Part shown: piece by piece, positions 17,166 to 25,247 of the stretch
Layout: every line of letters begins with the position of its first letter
Numbering within the stretch: the first letter of the stretch is position 1
Notes under the pieces: generated by a model
What the model was told of the DNA's origin: nothing
The model's input: the letters and a program-made list of their open reading frames with translations, nothing else
The model's database searches: none
Program-made: the position numbers and the translations under genes
Origin: Lichenicoccus sp964246745
Lineage (GTDB): Bacteria; Pseudomonadota; Alphaproteobacteria; Acetobacterales; Acetobacteraceae
Direction of reading: 5' to 3'
DNA length: 64,000 nt
NCBI GenBank assembly: GCA_964246745.1
Contig: CAXTRK010000012.1
Location: 1 to 64,000 of the forward strand

Positions 17166-17190
17166 GGCCAGAGATAGGGGGTGCCGCGCG

Positions 17191-18342
17191 ATGCCGGATG
17201 GTGAGGAAAAGGACGACAAGCAGGCCCAGGAGAAGCCGGACCAGGCGGACTCGGGCCGGCACAGGGAGCGCAAGCCGATCTGGCCCTGGTTTGTCGCCGG
17301 CGTCATTGTGCTCGGCTTCATCGGCGTGGTGCTGGCGATCATTTTCGTGCCCACCGCCAGCGTCTGGACCGACGACGCCTATGTGAGCGCGCACTTCGCC
17401 ACCATCGCGCCACGCGTCTCCGGGCAAGTCACAGCGGTCGACGCCGACGACAACCAGACGGTGGACGCCCGTCAAATGCTGGTCCAGCTCGACGATCGCG
17501 ACTACAAGGCGTCGCTTGCCAGCGACGAGGCGGCGCTGGCGCGCGACGAGGCGCAGGAAAACAACGTGGCCGCACAGATTGCGCGCCTGCCCGCGCAGAT
17601 CGCGCAGGCCCGCTCCAACGTGGTCTCGTCATCGGCGCAGCTTCGCTTCGCCCTGGCCAACGCGAGCCGGTATCGCAATCTCGCGGCGACCGGCGCCGGC
17701 TCGGTGCAGGAGCGCCAGCAGGCAACGAGGGCGTTGCAGCAAGCCCAGGCCTCGCAGGCGGGAGCCGAGGCGGCGCTCTCCTCCACCGCGCAGCAACTGC
17801 CGGTTCTGCAAGCGCAGCAGGCCTCAGCGCTGGCGGCGATCCGGGCCGAGCAGGCAAGCGTGCACCAGGCGCGGCTCAATCTCTCCTATACGCGCGTGCT
17901 GGCTCCGCTGCGCGGCATGATCGCGCAAAGGAGCGTGCAGGTCGGCAACTATGTCGGGCCCGGCACGGCGCTGATGGCGCTGGTGCCGCTCAACCGGTTG
18001 TATGTCACCGCGAACTACCGGGAGACCGCGCTTGCCCATGTGCTGCCCGGACAGCATGCCCGCATCCATATCGATGCCTACAACCTCACGCTCGACGGCG
18101 TCGTCGATGGTGTGCCGGCCGCCTCGGCAGCGTCATTCGCGCCAATCGAGCCGAACAACGCCACCGGCAACTTTACCAAGATCGTGCAACGCCTGCCGGT
18201 GCGCATCCTGATCAGTCCGGGGCAGCCGGACGCGCTGCTGCTGCGAATGGGGCTTTCGGTCGAGGTCACCATCCATACCGGACTCGCGAACGTCAAAGCC
18301 GATCAGAACGGCCGGGCGGCCCGCGTCACGGCGGCGGACTAG
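17191..18342 (+). CDS. EmrA-like membrane fusion protein
   Basis: 383 residues. A charged cytoplasmic N-terminus (about 35 residues) is followed by one membrane span (FVAGVIVLGFIGVVLAIIFV) and a periplasmic part. TDDAYVSAHFATIAPRVSGQVTAV is the standard HlyD/EmrA lipoyl start. Residues about 110-230 are an Ala/Gln-rich coiled-coil hairpin, and YTRVLAPLRGMIAQRSVQVGNYV is the second lipoyl half. It bridges the MFS pump and the outer-membrane channel encoded on either side; the gap to the next gene is 3 bp. Confidence 0.87.
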   Translation: MPDGEEKDDKQAQEKPDQADSGRHRERKPIWPWFVAGVIVLGFIGVVLAIIFVPTASVWTDDAYVSAHFATIAPRVSGQVTAVDADDNQTVDARQMLVQLDDRDYKASLASDEAALARDEAQENNVAAQIARLPAQIAQARSNVVSSSAQLRFALANASRYRNLAATGAGSVQERQQATRALQQAQASQAGAEAALSSTAQQLPVLQAQQASALAAIRAEQASVHQARLNLSYTRVLAPLRGMIAQRSVQVGNYVGPGTALMALVPLNRLYVTANYRETALAHVLPGQHARIHIDAYNLTLDGVVDGVPAASAASFAPIEPNNATGNFTKIVQRLPVRILISPGQPDALLLRMGLSVEVTIHTGLANVKADQNGRAARVTAAD

Positions 18343-18345
18343 CGC

Positions 18346-19815
18346 ATGGGGCGCGCCCTGCTCGCCGCCGTTGCCGCGTCTGCCTGGCTCGGCGGCTGCA
18401 CCGTCGGGCCGGCTTACCGTCCGCCGGCTTCGCATGCGCCGACGCAGTGGTGGGGCGGCTCGTCGGGCAATGACGTGACCTATGGCGGCACGGTCAACGC
18501 GACCTGGTGGAGTGCGTTCGACGACCCGGAACTATCCTCCCTGGTGGACCGGCTGGCGCGGCAGAACCTCGATCTGCGGGAAGCCGCGGAGCGGATACGA
18601 CAGAGCCGCGCGCAGACCGGCATCGCGGCCTCACAGGGCCTGCCGAGCCTTGATGCGAACGATCAATACACACGCGTGCGGCTGAACCCCAAAATCCTCG
18701 GAGCGCTTGTCGTCCCTCAGCCGACCGCGCCGGTGGCTTTCGACCTGTTTCAGGACGATCTGTCGGCGGCCTGGGAGATCGATCTGTTCGGCCGCGTGCG
18801 GCGCGCGGTCGAGGCAAGCCGCGCCGACACCGCGGCCATGATAGAGGCACGGCACGCCACCGCGCTGATGGCGATCTCCAGTCTCGCGCAGGATTACATG
18901 CAGTTGCGCGGCGTGCAGACGATGCGGCTGATCGATCAGCGCAACCTCGACGATGCCGAGCGCAATGCATCGCTCGTGCGCAACCAGTTCAACAACGGCG
19001 TCGGCACCACGCTCGACATCGCCAACGCGGAGGCGCAGCAATCGACGATCGCCGCCAGCCTGCCGCCGCTCAGGGCCGATGAGGTGCGGCTGATCGACGC
19101 CATCGGCGCGCTACTGGCCGAGCCGCCGCGCGCGCTCGAGGCGGAACTCGACCGACCCGCGGCACAGCCGCCGGTGCCGCCCTCGGTGCCGATCGGCTTG
19201 CCCAGCGAACTGGCGCGCCGCAGGCCGGATGTGCGCCGCGCCGAGGCATTGCTGCACGCGGCAACCGCGCAAACCGGAGTAGCGGTGGCCAATTTCTATC
19301 CAGACGTGAGGTTGAGCGGTGAACTCGGCACGCAGGCGCTGCAGTTTCCGCAAGCCTTCAACCTGTTCTCCGGCTTCTACCTGGTTGGACCCACCATCGA
19401 TCTGCCGATCTTTGAGGGCGGGCGGCTGCGCGCGACCTTGCGTCTGCGCCGCTCGCAGCAGCGCGAGGCGGCGCTCAATTACCGCAACACCGTCCTGCAA
19501 GCCTGGCAGGATATCGACACCGCGCTCTCCGCCTATACGGAGGCGAAACGTCGCCGCGACGACATCGCCGACGCGGTCCGCCACGACCGCGTCGCACTCG
19601 TGGCGGCGCGTCAGCGCTATCGGGACGGAGCGGTGGATTTCCTCAATGTGCTCGCGGCGCAGAGCGCGCTGCTGCAGAACCAGAGCGCGCTCGCCAGCAG
19701 CCAGACACAGATCGAGACCGATCTGGTCGACCTCTACCGGGCGCTGGGCGGCGGCTGGCAGATCGCCGATCAGAGCGACTTGTCTCAGTCTGGCCGCGGA
19801 TTGCCCGGCGGATAG
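18346..19815 (+). CDS. Outer-membrane efflux lipoprotein (NodT/OprM type)
   Basis: 489 residues. The lipobox is LGGC (Cys18), followed by TVGPAYRPP, the hallmark of NodT-family channels. Two TolC-type repeats follow, with WWSAFDDPELSSLVDRL, AAWEIDLFGRVRRAVE, and the second-repeat equivalents FPDVRLSGELG and QAWQDIDTALSAYTEAKRR. It forms the trimeric outer-membrane duct for the EmrB/EmrA-like pump upstream. The last 31 bp overlap the convergent tricorn-like protease gene. Confidence 0.88.
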   Translation: MGRALLAAVAASAWLGGCTVGPAYRPPASHAPTQWWGGSSGNDVTYGGTVNATWWSAFDDPELSSLVDRLARQNLDLREAAERIRQSRAQTGIAASQGLPSLDANDQYTRVRLNPKILGALVVPQPTAPVAFDLFQDDLSAAWEIDLFGRVRRAVEASRADTAAMIEARHATALMAISSLAQDYMQLRGVQTMRLIDQRNLDDAERNASLVRNQFNNGVGTTLDIANAEAQQSTIAASLPPLRADEVRLIDAIGALLAEPPRALEAELDRPAAQPPVPPSVPIGLPSELARRRPDVRRAEALLHAATAQTGVAVANFYPDVRLSGELGTQALQFPQAFNLFSGFYLVGPTIDLPIFEGGRLRATLRLRRSQQREAALNYRNTVLQAWQDIDTALSAYTEAKRRRDDIADAVRHDRVALVAARQRYRDGAVDFLNVLAAQSALLQNQSALASSQTQIETDLVDLYRALGGGWQIADQSDLSQSGRGLPGG

Positions 19816-22800
19816 GCGGGCAGCAGCGGCGGCGGCTTCGGGATGGCGCGCGGTTGCTTTTGCAGCGCCTCGAGCATCAGGTGGACCGCGGTTTCGAGCT
19901 GCTTGTCGTGCCCGTCTGCGAGTTCGCCGGGCGTATCCTCGACGGTGATGTCAGGGTCGACGCCATGGTTCTCGATGACCCATTCGCCGTCGAGTCCGTA
20001 GAGCGCGTCCTCCGGGATGGTGATGTAGCCGCCATCGAGCAGGTGCCAGTATCCGCGTATGCCGCGCACGCCGCCCCAGCTTCTCGTGCCGAGCAGCGGA
20101 CCAAGCCCGTACTTGCGGAAGAAGAATGGGAAGATGTCGCCGTCGGAAGCCGAGTAGTGGTTGAGTAGGCAGATCTTGGGGCCGACGATGAGCTGCTGCG
20201 GGATGGTCATGGCGACGCGTTCGCGGTTGGTCGACATGCCGACCAGAACGCGGCGCAGACGCTCCAGCACGATCTGATCGATGAAGCCGCCGCCGTTAAA
20301 GCGGTCGTCGACGATCAGCGCCTGCTTGTTCATCTGCGGATAGAACTGGCGGATGAACTGCTCCATGCCCAGCGCCTCCATGTCCGACAGATAGACATAG
20401 GCCACCTTGCCGCCGGAGAGCCGGTCGACAATGGCGCGGTTATGATCGATCCAGCCCTGCTCGCGCAGCGACTGCTCGTTGCCCACCGGCTCGACGGTGA
20501 TCTCCCGGGAGCCGCCCGGCTTGGCGCCGCTTGCCACCGTCAGCGTGACCGCACCCTGCAGCCCGACGAACAGGCTGTAGGGATTGGTCGGCGCGTGCAG
20601 TGCGACGCCATCGACCCCGAGCAGCGCGTCGCCGTCATGCACGTTGAGGCCGGGCGCGCTCAGTGGGCTGCGATACGCCTTGCGGCTGTCGTCGCCGCGA
20701 TAGATGTGGGCGAAGCGGTACGCGCCCGTAGCCGGATCGAGCGCGAAATCGACGCCCAGCAGCGCGGTGGGCACGGCTGGCGTATGGTCCTGGTCATCGC
20801 CGCCGCCGACATAGGTGTGCGAGTTGCCGAGCTCGCCCTGGATCTCGCCGATCAGGTAGGTGAGGTCGGCGCGAGAGCCCAGCAGCGGCAGGAAGCGCGC
20901 GTAATTGTCGTGCACCGCCTGCCAGTTCACGCCGTTGGTCCTGGTGCTGAAGAACAGGTCGCGTTCGAGGCGCCAGGCATCGTTGAACATCTCCGACCAT
21001 TCGTCTGTCGGCAGCACATGCATGATCATTGCATCAAGGTCGAGCTGCTTCCTCTCGCCGCCGTTCTTCTTGGTCTCGGCGATGCTGTAGGTCTTGCCTT
21101 CATGAAACAGGACATGGGTGCCGTCGGCGGACAGCATGTAGTTGCCGAGTCCGGCGAGGATCGTCTCGTCCTTGCGTGTGTCGAGATCGTAGGCGTGCAG
21201 CGCCGAGCTTTCGCCCGGCAAGGTGCCTTCGATCATCTGCGGCGGCTGGGTCTGGTAGAAGATACGCTGGCCGCGCGCATCCAGGCCGCCGATATCAGCG
21301 GCCGGGATTGGCAATGGCGCGATACGGTCCATCAGCCCGTCCAGATCGATCCGGATCGGCTTGATCGCACCCGGATGCCACGGCTTTGACGCAGCCGTGC
21401 CGCCGGACTCATAGAGCCCCTCATCGGAACGTGGCGCGAAAGGCGAGGGTTCGTTCCTGGTCAAGGTGGCGATGTAGATGCCTTCCTGCTCCAGCGTCGC
21501 GACATTGAATTCGCTCTCCGAGAGGGTCGGGTTCTCGTGACGGGAGGAGACGAAATAGAGATATTTTCCGTCCGGAGAAAACACCGGCGCCTGGTCGTTG
21601 AAGGCCGGCCGGCTGACCCGCGTGGCATGGCCGGAGGCGAGATCATACAGAGTGACGCCACGCTGCTGGTTCGGCCCCATGATGCTGTAGGCGAGCCATT
21701 TGCCATCGGGCGACCAGCTCTGATCGTGGATTTCCTGATAGGGGTCCTGCGCCACCTGCTTGGGCGCCGAGCCGTCGAGGCCCACGATCCAGAGGCGATG
21801 GTCGTTGTCGGAAAACGCCAGATGCAGCCCGTCGGGCGACCAGACCGGCGTGTAGAAATAGCCGGTCGGAAAATGGGTGAGCTGTCGCTCGGCGCCGCCG
21901 AGTGCCGGGCGGACGGCGATCTGCTGCCCGCCGCTGGCGTCGGTGGTGTAGGCGACGAGCTTGCCGTCCGGCGACCAGCTCGGATGGTTCTCGCGTGCGC
22001 CGCTGGTGCGGGTGAGGTCGCGGGTGGCGCCGAGCTCGGCCGGCACCGTGAAGAGGTCGCCGCGGGCGGAGAACAGAGCGCGCTTGCCATTCGGCGAGAG
22101 AGCATAGTCGGTCTGCTGGGCATTGTCGGTCTCGACGATGTCGCCGCCGACCTTGAGCATACGCGGTCCGGTGCGCGTGCCGTCATCGAACACCTTGACG
22201 TCGAGCTTGTGCAGCGCCTCGCCGGGCAGGTCGAGCACGTAGAGATCGCCGCCCTGCTGAAAGGTGATCGCGGAATCGCCGAGCGAAGGAAAATCGATAT
22301 CGGTGCGCGTGAAGTGGGTAACTTCACGGAATGTCTTTGTTGCGGTGTCATAGCACCAGATGTTGGCGCGACGATTTTTGTCGCGATCGGACAGGAAATA
22401 GATTCGCCGCCCGTACCACATCGGCGAGGTGTCGGTTCCCATCCAATGGGTGATCTGGTTCAGCGTCCTGGTCTGGAAATCGTAGGTATAGACGTCCTGG
22501 GCGAGACCGCCGTCATAGCGTTTCCAGGTGCGGAAGTTGCGGAAGATGCGATTGTAGGCGATCGAGTGCCCGTTCGGGCCGAAGGTCATCAGGCCGGCAC
22601 GATCGAGCGGCAGTTGCGTCGGCAGGCCGCCCGCAAGCGGCACCATGAAGGGCAGCGAGATCCAGCTGTTCCATGCCTTGCGCCTGGAGAGAAAAACGAT
22701 GTTTTTGGAATCGGGCGTCCAGGTGACCACCATGTTGTCCGGTCCCCAGCGGTCGGGCGCGTTGGGCACCACGTCGGAGTGGAAGGTCAGCCGGCGCGCG

Positions 22801-23135
22801 GGGCCGCCTTGCGCCGGAATGACATAGACGTCCTGGTTGCCCTGGGTGCTCGCGGTATAGGCGATCCACTTTCCGTCCGGAGAGGTGCGCGGCATGACGT
22901 CCTCGCCCGGATCGGCGGTGAGCCGGCGCGCGATGCCGCCCTGGCGGTCCACCGCCCAGAGATTGCCATGCGCCTCGAAGACGATGGCGTTTCCATGCTG
23001 GGACGGATAGCGCATCAAGGTACGGCCAGCCATGTCGGCATCCGACGCGCCAGCCGGCGCCGGCTGGGCGCGCGCCGCGCCCCCCAGAACAACCGACGCC
23101 ATCAACGCCGCCCGAAGCCAAGCCGATCGTCTCAT
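19785..23135 (-). CDS. Exported tricorn-like serine protease with beta-propellers, PDZ and S41 core
   Basis: 1,116 residues from ATG 23135, preceded by AGGAG. Signal peptide (VVLGGAARAQPAPA). Residues about 40-700 are TolB/PD40-type propeller repeats (many SPDGKWIAY/SPDGKYLYF units), then a helical segment with the catalytic-type His in ELGNSHTYVGGGD (His773), a PDZ domain near 820-890, and the S41 core with the probable nucleophile in HYSASDGDIFPFF (Ser997). This matches tricorn proteases, giant peptidases that trim oligopeptides; here the signal peptide places it in the periplasm. It stands alone. The overlap with the convergent NodT gene at its 3' end is only 31 bp. Confidence 0.87.
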   Translation of the reverse strand: MRRSAWLRAALMASVVLGGAARAQPAPAGASDADMAGRTLMRYPSQHGNAIVFEAHGNLWAVDRQGGIARRLTADPGEDVMPRTSPDGKWIAYTASTQGNQDVYVIPAQGGPARRLTFHSDVVPNAPDRWGPDNMVVTWTPDSKNIVFLSRRKAWNSWISLPFMVPLAGGLPTQLPLDRAGLMTFGPNGHSIAYNRIFRNFRTWKRYDGGLAQDVYTYDFQTRTLNQITHWMGTDTSPMWYGRRIYFLSDRDKNRRANIWCYDTATKTFREVTHFTRTDIDFPSLGDSAITFQQGGDLYVLDLPGEALHKLDVKVFDDGTRTGPRMLKVGGDIVETDNAQQTDYALSPNGKRALFSARGDLFTVPAELGATRDLTRTSGARENHPSWSPDGKLVAYTTDASGGQQIAVRPALGGAERQLTHFPTGYFYTPVWSPDGLHLAFSDNDHRLWIVGLDGSAPKQVAQDPYQEIHDQSWSPDGKWLAYSIMGPNQQRGVTLYDLASGHATRVSRPAFNDQAPVFSPDGKYLYFVSSRHENPTLSESEFNVATLEQEGIYIATLTRNEPSPFAPRSDEGLYESGGTAASKPWHPGAIKPIRIDLDGLMDRIAPLPIPAADIGGLDARGQRIFYQTQPPQMIEGTLPGESSALHAYDLDTRKDETILAGLGNYMLSADGTHVLFHEGKTYSIAETKKNGGERKQLDLDAMIMHVLPTDEWSEMFNDAWRLERDLFFSTRTNGVNWQAVHDNYARFLPLLGSRADLTYLIGEIQGELGNSHTYVGGGDDQDHTPAVPTALLGVDFALDPATGAYRFAHIYRGDDSRKAYRSPLSAPGLNVHDGDALLGVDGVALHAPTNPYSLFVGLQGAVTLTVASGAKPGGSREITVEPVGNEQSLREQGWIDHNRAIVDRLSGGKVAYVYLSDMEALGMEQFIRQFYPQMNKQALIVDDRFNGGGFIDQIVLERLRRVLVGMSTNRERVAMTIPQQLIVGPKICLLNHYSASDGDIFPFFFRKYGLGPLLGTRSWGGVRGIRGYWHLLDGGYITIPEDALYGLDGEWVIENHGVDPDITVEDTPGELADGHDKQLETAVHLMLEALQKQPRAIPKPPPLLPAYPPGNPRPD

Positions 23136-23257
23136 TCTGCACTCCTGTCCCGAGCGCAGTGTAGCTATTCGGCGAGCGCAGACCAGACCCCGGGGGAGTA
23201 ATGGACGGGTGCTTTGCGGTTGTAGGGGATCGCCGCGTCCGTCGCGCTGGATACCTA

Positions 23258-23301
23258 TTGACAAACCTGTACGCTTCTCGTACTACGCAGCGCGTACAGG
23301 T
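23258..23301 (+). promoter_or_regulatory. higBA promoter with operator dyad
   Basis: A consensus -35 hexamer TTGACA (23258-23263) precedes a perfect 10-bp inverted repeat ACCTGTACGC (23265-23274) / GCGTACAGGT (23292-23301) with 17 bp between arms. At the expected distance a weak -10 (TACTAC, 23281-23286) falls between the arms. HigA-type antitoxins repress their own operon from such dyads, so this is a strong candidate autoregulatory operator, 9 bp before the toxin start. Confidence 0.6.
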
Positions 23302-23310
23302 TCAGCGTCT

Positions 23311-23589
23311 ATGCCGATACAGTCGAGTTCTGAAGAGGTTGCCGAGCTACGGGCTACCGGTAAAAGCCCGCGGTGGTCGAACATACTGAAGGTGCTGCTG
23401 CGCAAGTTGGACATGCTCGACGCCGCTTTCGAACTAACTGATTTACGCAGGCCGCCGGGCAATCGGCTGGAGGCTTTGAGCGGAAACCGGGCTGGTCAGC
23501 ATAGCATCCGTGTCAACGACCAGTTCCGCCTCTGCTTTGTCTGGACTCCGAACGGCCCTGACAACGTCGAAGTTGTCGACTACCACTGA
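23311..23589 (+). CDS. higB: RelE/HigB-family toxin
   Basis: 92 residues. The C-terminal half is the diagnostic HigB segment: LRRPPGNRLEALSGNRAGQHSIRVNDQFRLCFVW and a final VEVVDYH. RelE-fold HigB toxins cleave mRNA on the ribosome. The ATG at 23311 aligns with the family N-terminus, although the usual MIKSFxDK start is degenerate (MPIQSSSEEVAEL). The antitoxin follows after 15 bp. The -35 and operator just upstream fit an intact, expressed TA module. Confidence 0.85.
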   Translation: MPIQSSSEEVAELRATGKSPRWSNILKVLLRKLDMLDAAFELTDLRRPPGNRLEALSGNRAGQHSIRVNDQFRLCFVWTPNGPDNVEVVDYH

Positions 23590-23604
23590 CAGGAGGGCTC
23601 AGAT

Positions 23605-23898
23605 ATGACCCGTATCACGACCCATCCCGGAGAGGTCCTCCGAGAGGAGTTCATGATTCCGCTTAATCTCAGTGCCAACGCCTTGGCGATGGATCTGCGA
23701 ATTCCCGCCAACCGTGTCTCCGCCGTCGTCAACGGGACGCGTTCGGTCACTGCAGACACCGCGTTGCGGCTTGGTCGCTATTTTGGAACCACCGCGCAAT
23801 TCTGGATGAATCTGCAGACGCTGTACGATCTATCACGCGCACGAGCCGGCGATAGCCGGAAAATCGAGAGTGAAATTCAGGTTCGTGAAACCGCCTGA
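23605..23898 (+). CDS. higA: HigA-family antitoxin (XRE HTH)
   Basis: 97 residues with the full HigA pattern: THPGEVLREEFMIPLNLSANALAMDLRIPANRVSAVVNGTRSVTADTALRLGRYFGTTAQFWMNLQTLYDL. The helix-turn-helix binds its own promoter DNA and the protein neutralises HigB. AGGAGG lies 10-15 bases before the ATG. A double hairpin follows 22 bp after the stop. Confidence 0.88.
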   Translation: MTRITTHPGEVLREEFMIPLNLSANALAMDLRIPANRVSAVVNGTRSVTADTALRLGRYFGTTAQFWMNLQTLYDLSRARAGDSRKIESEIQVRETA

Positions 23899-23919
23899 CG
23901 CCTTGTGGAATCGGGGTTT

Positions 23920-23959
23920 GGGGCCTAAGGCCCCAGCGGGTGCAGGGCAGAGCCCTGCA
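23920..23959. terminator. Two adjacent perfect hairpins between convergent genes
   Basis: GGGGCC-TAA-GGCCCC (23920-23934) is followed 6 bp later by TGCAGGGC-AGA-GCCCTGCA (23941-23959). They sit between the higA stop (23898) and the gdh stop (23962), where a bidirectional terminator is expected, but neither is followed by a T-run. The paired GC-rich hairpin format resembles dispersed palindromic repeats common in acetic acid bacterial genomes, so it may be a REP-like unit as well as a transcription barrier. Confidence 0.5.
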
Positions 23960-23961
23960 AC

Positions 23962-25218
23962 TTACGGAAACAATCCCCGCGTGCGCTTGCCGTCGCGGAC
24001 CTTGCCGACGCCAATAGCCAGCGCCGCCATGCGTGGCGAGAGCTTGTTGCGGGCGGCGCGGGCTTCGACCTGATTGTAGGCGCGGTCGAGCAGGCGTTCC
24101 AGGCGGCGTTGGACTTCGTCCTCCTCCCAGAATAATTGCTGCAGATCCTGCACCCATTCGAAGTAGCTGACGATGACGCCGCCGCTGTTGCAGAGAATGT
24201 CGGGGATGGTCGCGATGTCGCCGCGGCTTTCCAGCACCGCGTCGGCATCGGGCGTGGTCGGGCCGTTGGCGGCCTCGGCCAGGATGCGGCACTTCAGCCT
24301 GGCGGCGACGGGAGCGTCGATGACCCGCTCGAGTGCCGCCGGAACCAGGATGTCGCATGGCTGGGTCAGCAGGGTCGCGGGATCGGCGAGCGCCTCGGCC
24401 GAAAAGCCGGCCAGAGTGCGATGGGTGCGCACATGGGCTTCGAGGGCGGCGACGTCGAGCCCGCGCGGATCATGATACGCGGCGGTGTGATCCGAGACGC
24501 CGATGACGCGGACGCCGCGACGGGCGAACTCGGCGGCCGCGACCGCGCCCACATTGCCGAAGCCCTGCACGATGGCGGTGGCCTGGGACGGCTTGATGCC
24601 GAGCCGGTCGGCGACACGCATGACCAGATGCACGACGCCGCGTCCGGTGGCCTCGCGCCTGCCGATGGTGCCGCCGCAGGAGACCGGCTTGCCGGTGACG
24701 ATCTCGGTGACCATGTGGCCCTGGTTGGCGGAATAGGTGTCCATGAACCATGCCATGACCTGCTCATCGGTGCCCATGTCGGGCGCCATGATGTCGGTAT
24801 GGGGTCCCACGAACGGGATCATCTCCTGCATGTATCGGCGTGACAGCGCTTCCAGTTCACGCGCGGAGAGGCTCGGCGGATCGACGGTGACGCCGCCCTT
24901 GGCGCCACCGTACGGCAGGCCGGTGAGCGCGCATTTCCAGCTCATCCAGATCGCCAGCGCCGCCACCTCGCCGATATCGAGCATGGCCGAAAACCGGGTG
25001 CCGCCCTTGGTCGGGCCGAGTGTCAGGTGATGCTGCACGCGGTAGCCCTGGAATACCGCGGTGCTGCCGTCATCGCGATGGATCGGGCAGGACACCACCA
25101 CAGCGCGCTTCGGATAGAGCAGCCGGTCGCGCTCGTCATGCGGGATCTCGATATGGTCGGCGATCGCCTCGAACTGCCGCCTGGCCATGTCGAACACCGG
25201 CCCCGTATAGATCGTCAC
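23962..25218 (-). CDS. gdhA: Glutamate dehydrogenase (Glu/Leu/Phe/Val dehydrogenase family)
   Basis: 418 residues. The substrate domain has GYRVQHHLTLGPTKGGTRF and the catalytic-lysine motif LPYGGAKGGVTVDP near residue 107, then APDMGTD. The Rossmann domain has VQGFGNVGAVAA near 215. It interconverts glutamate and 2-oxoglutarate. The GTG start (25218) is preceded by GGGGAGA. It follows putA after 29 bp in the same direction, so glutamate made from proline would be deaminated into the TCA cycle; this context favours glutamate over branched-chain substrates. The coenzyme cannot be fixed by eye. Confidence 0.87.
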   Translation of the reverse strand: MTIYTGPVFDMARRQFEAIADHIEIPHDERDRLLYPKRAVVVSCPIHRDDGSTAVFQGYRVQHHLTLGPTKGGTRFSAMLDIGEVAALAIWMSWKCALTGLPYGGAKGGVTVDPPSLSARELEALSRRYMQEMIPFVGPHTDIMAPDMGTDEQVMAWFMDTYSANQGHMVTEIVTGKPVSCGGTIGRREATGRGVVHLVMRVADRLGIKPSQATAIVQGFGNVGAVAAAEFARRGVRVIGVSDHTAAYHDPRGLDVAALEAHVRTHRTLAGFSAEALADPATLLTQPCDILVPAALERVIDAPVAARLKCRILAEAANGPTTPDADAVLESRGDIATIPDILCNSGGVIVSYFEWVQDLQQLFWEEDEVQRRLERLLDRAYNQVEARAARNKLSPRMAALAIGVGKVRDGKRTRGLFP

Positions 25219-25247
25219 GCCTGTTCTCCCCGTTAGCCGCCTGCCGT

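Noticed and set aside
15537..17354. 605-codon minus-strand open frame across the MFS gene
   Set aside because: Fully antisense to a clear DHA2 transporter; the translation is Arg/Gln/His/Asp-rich with no domain.
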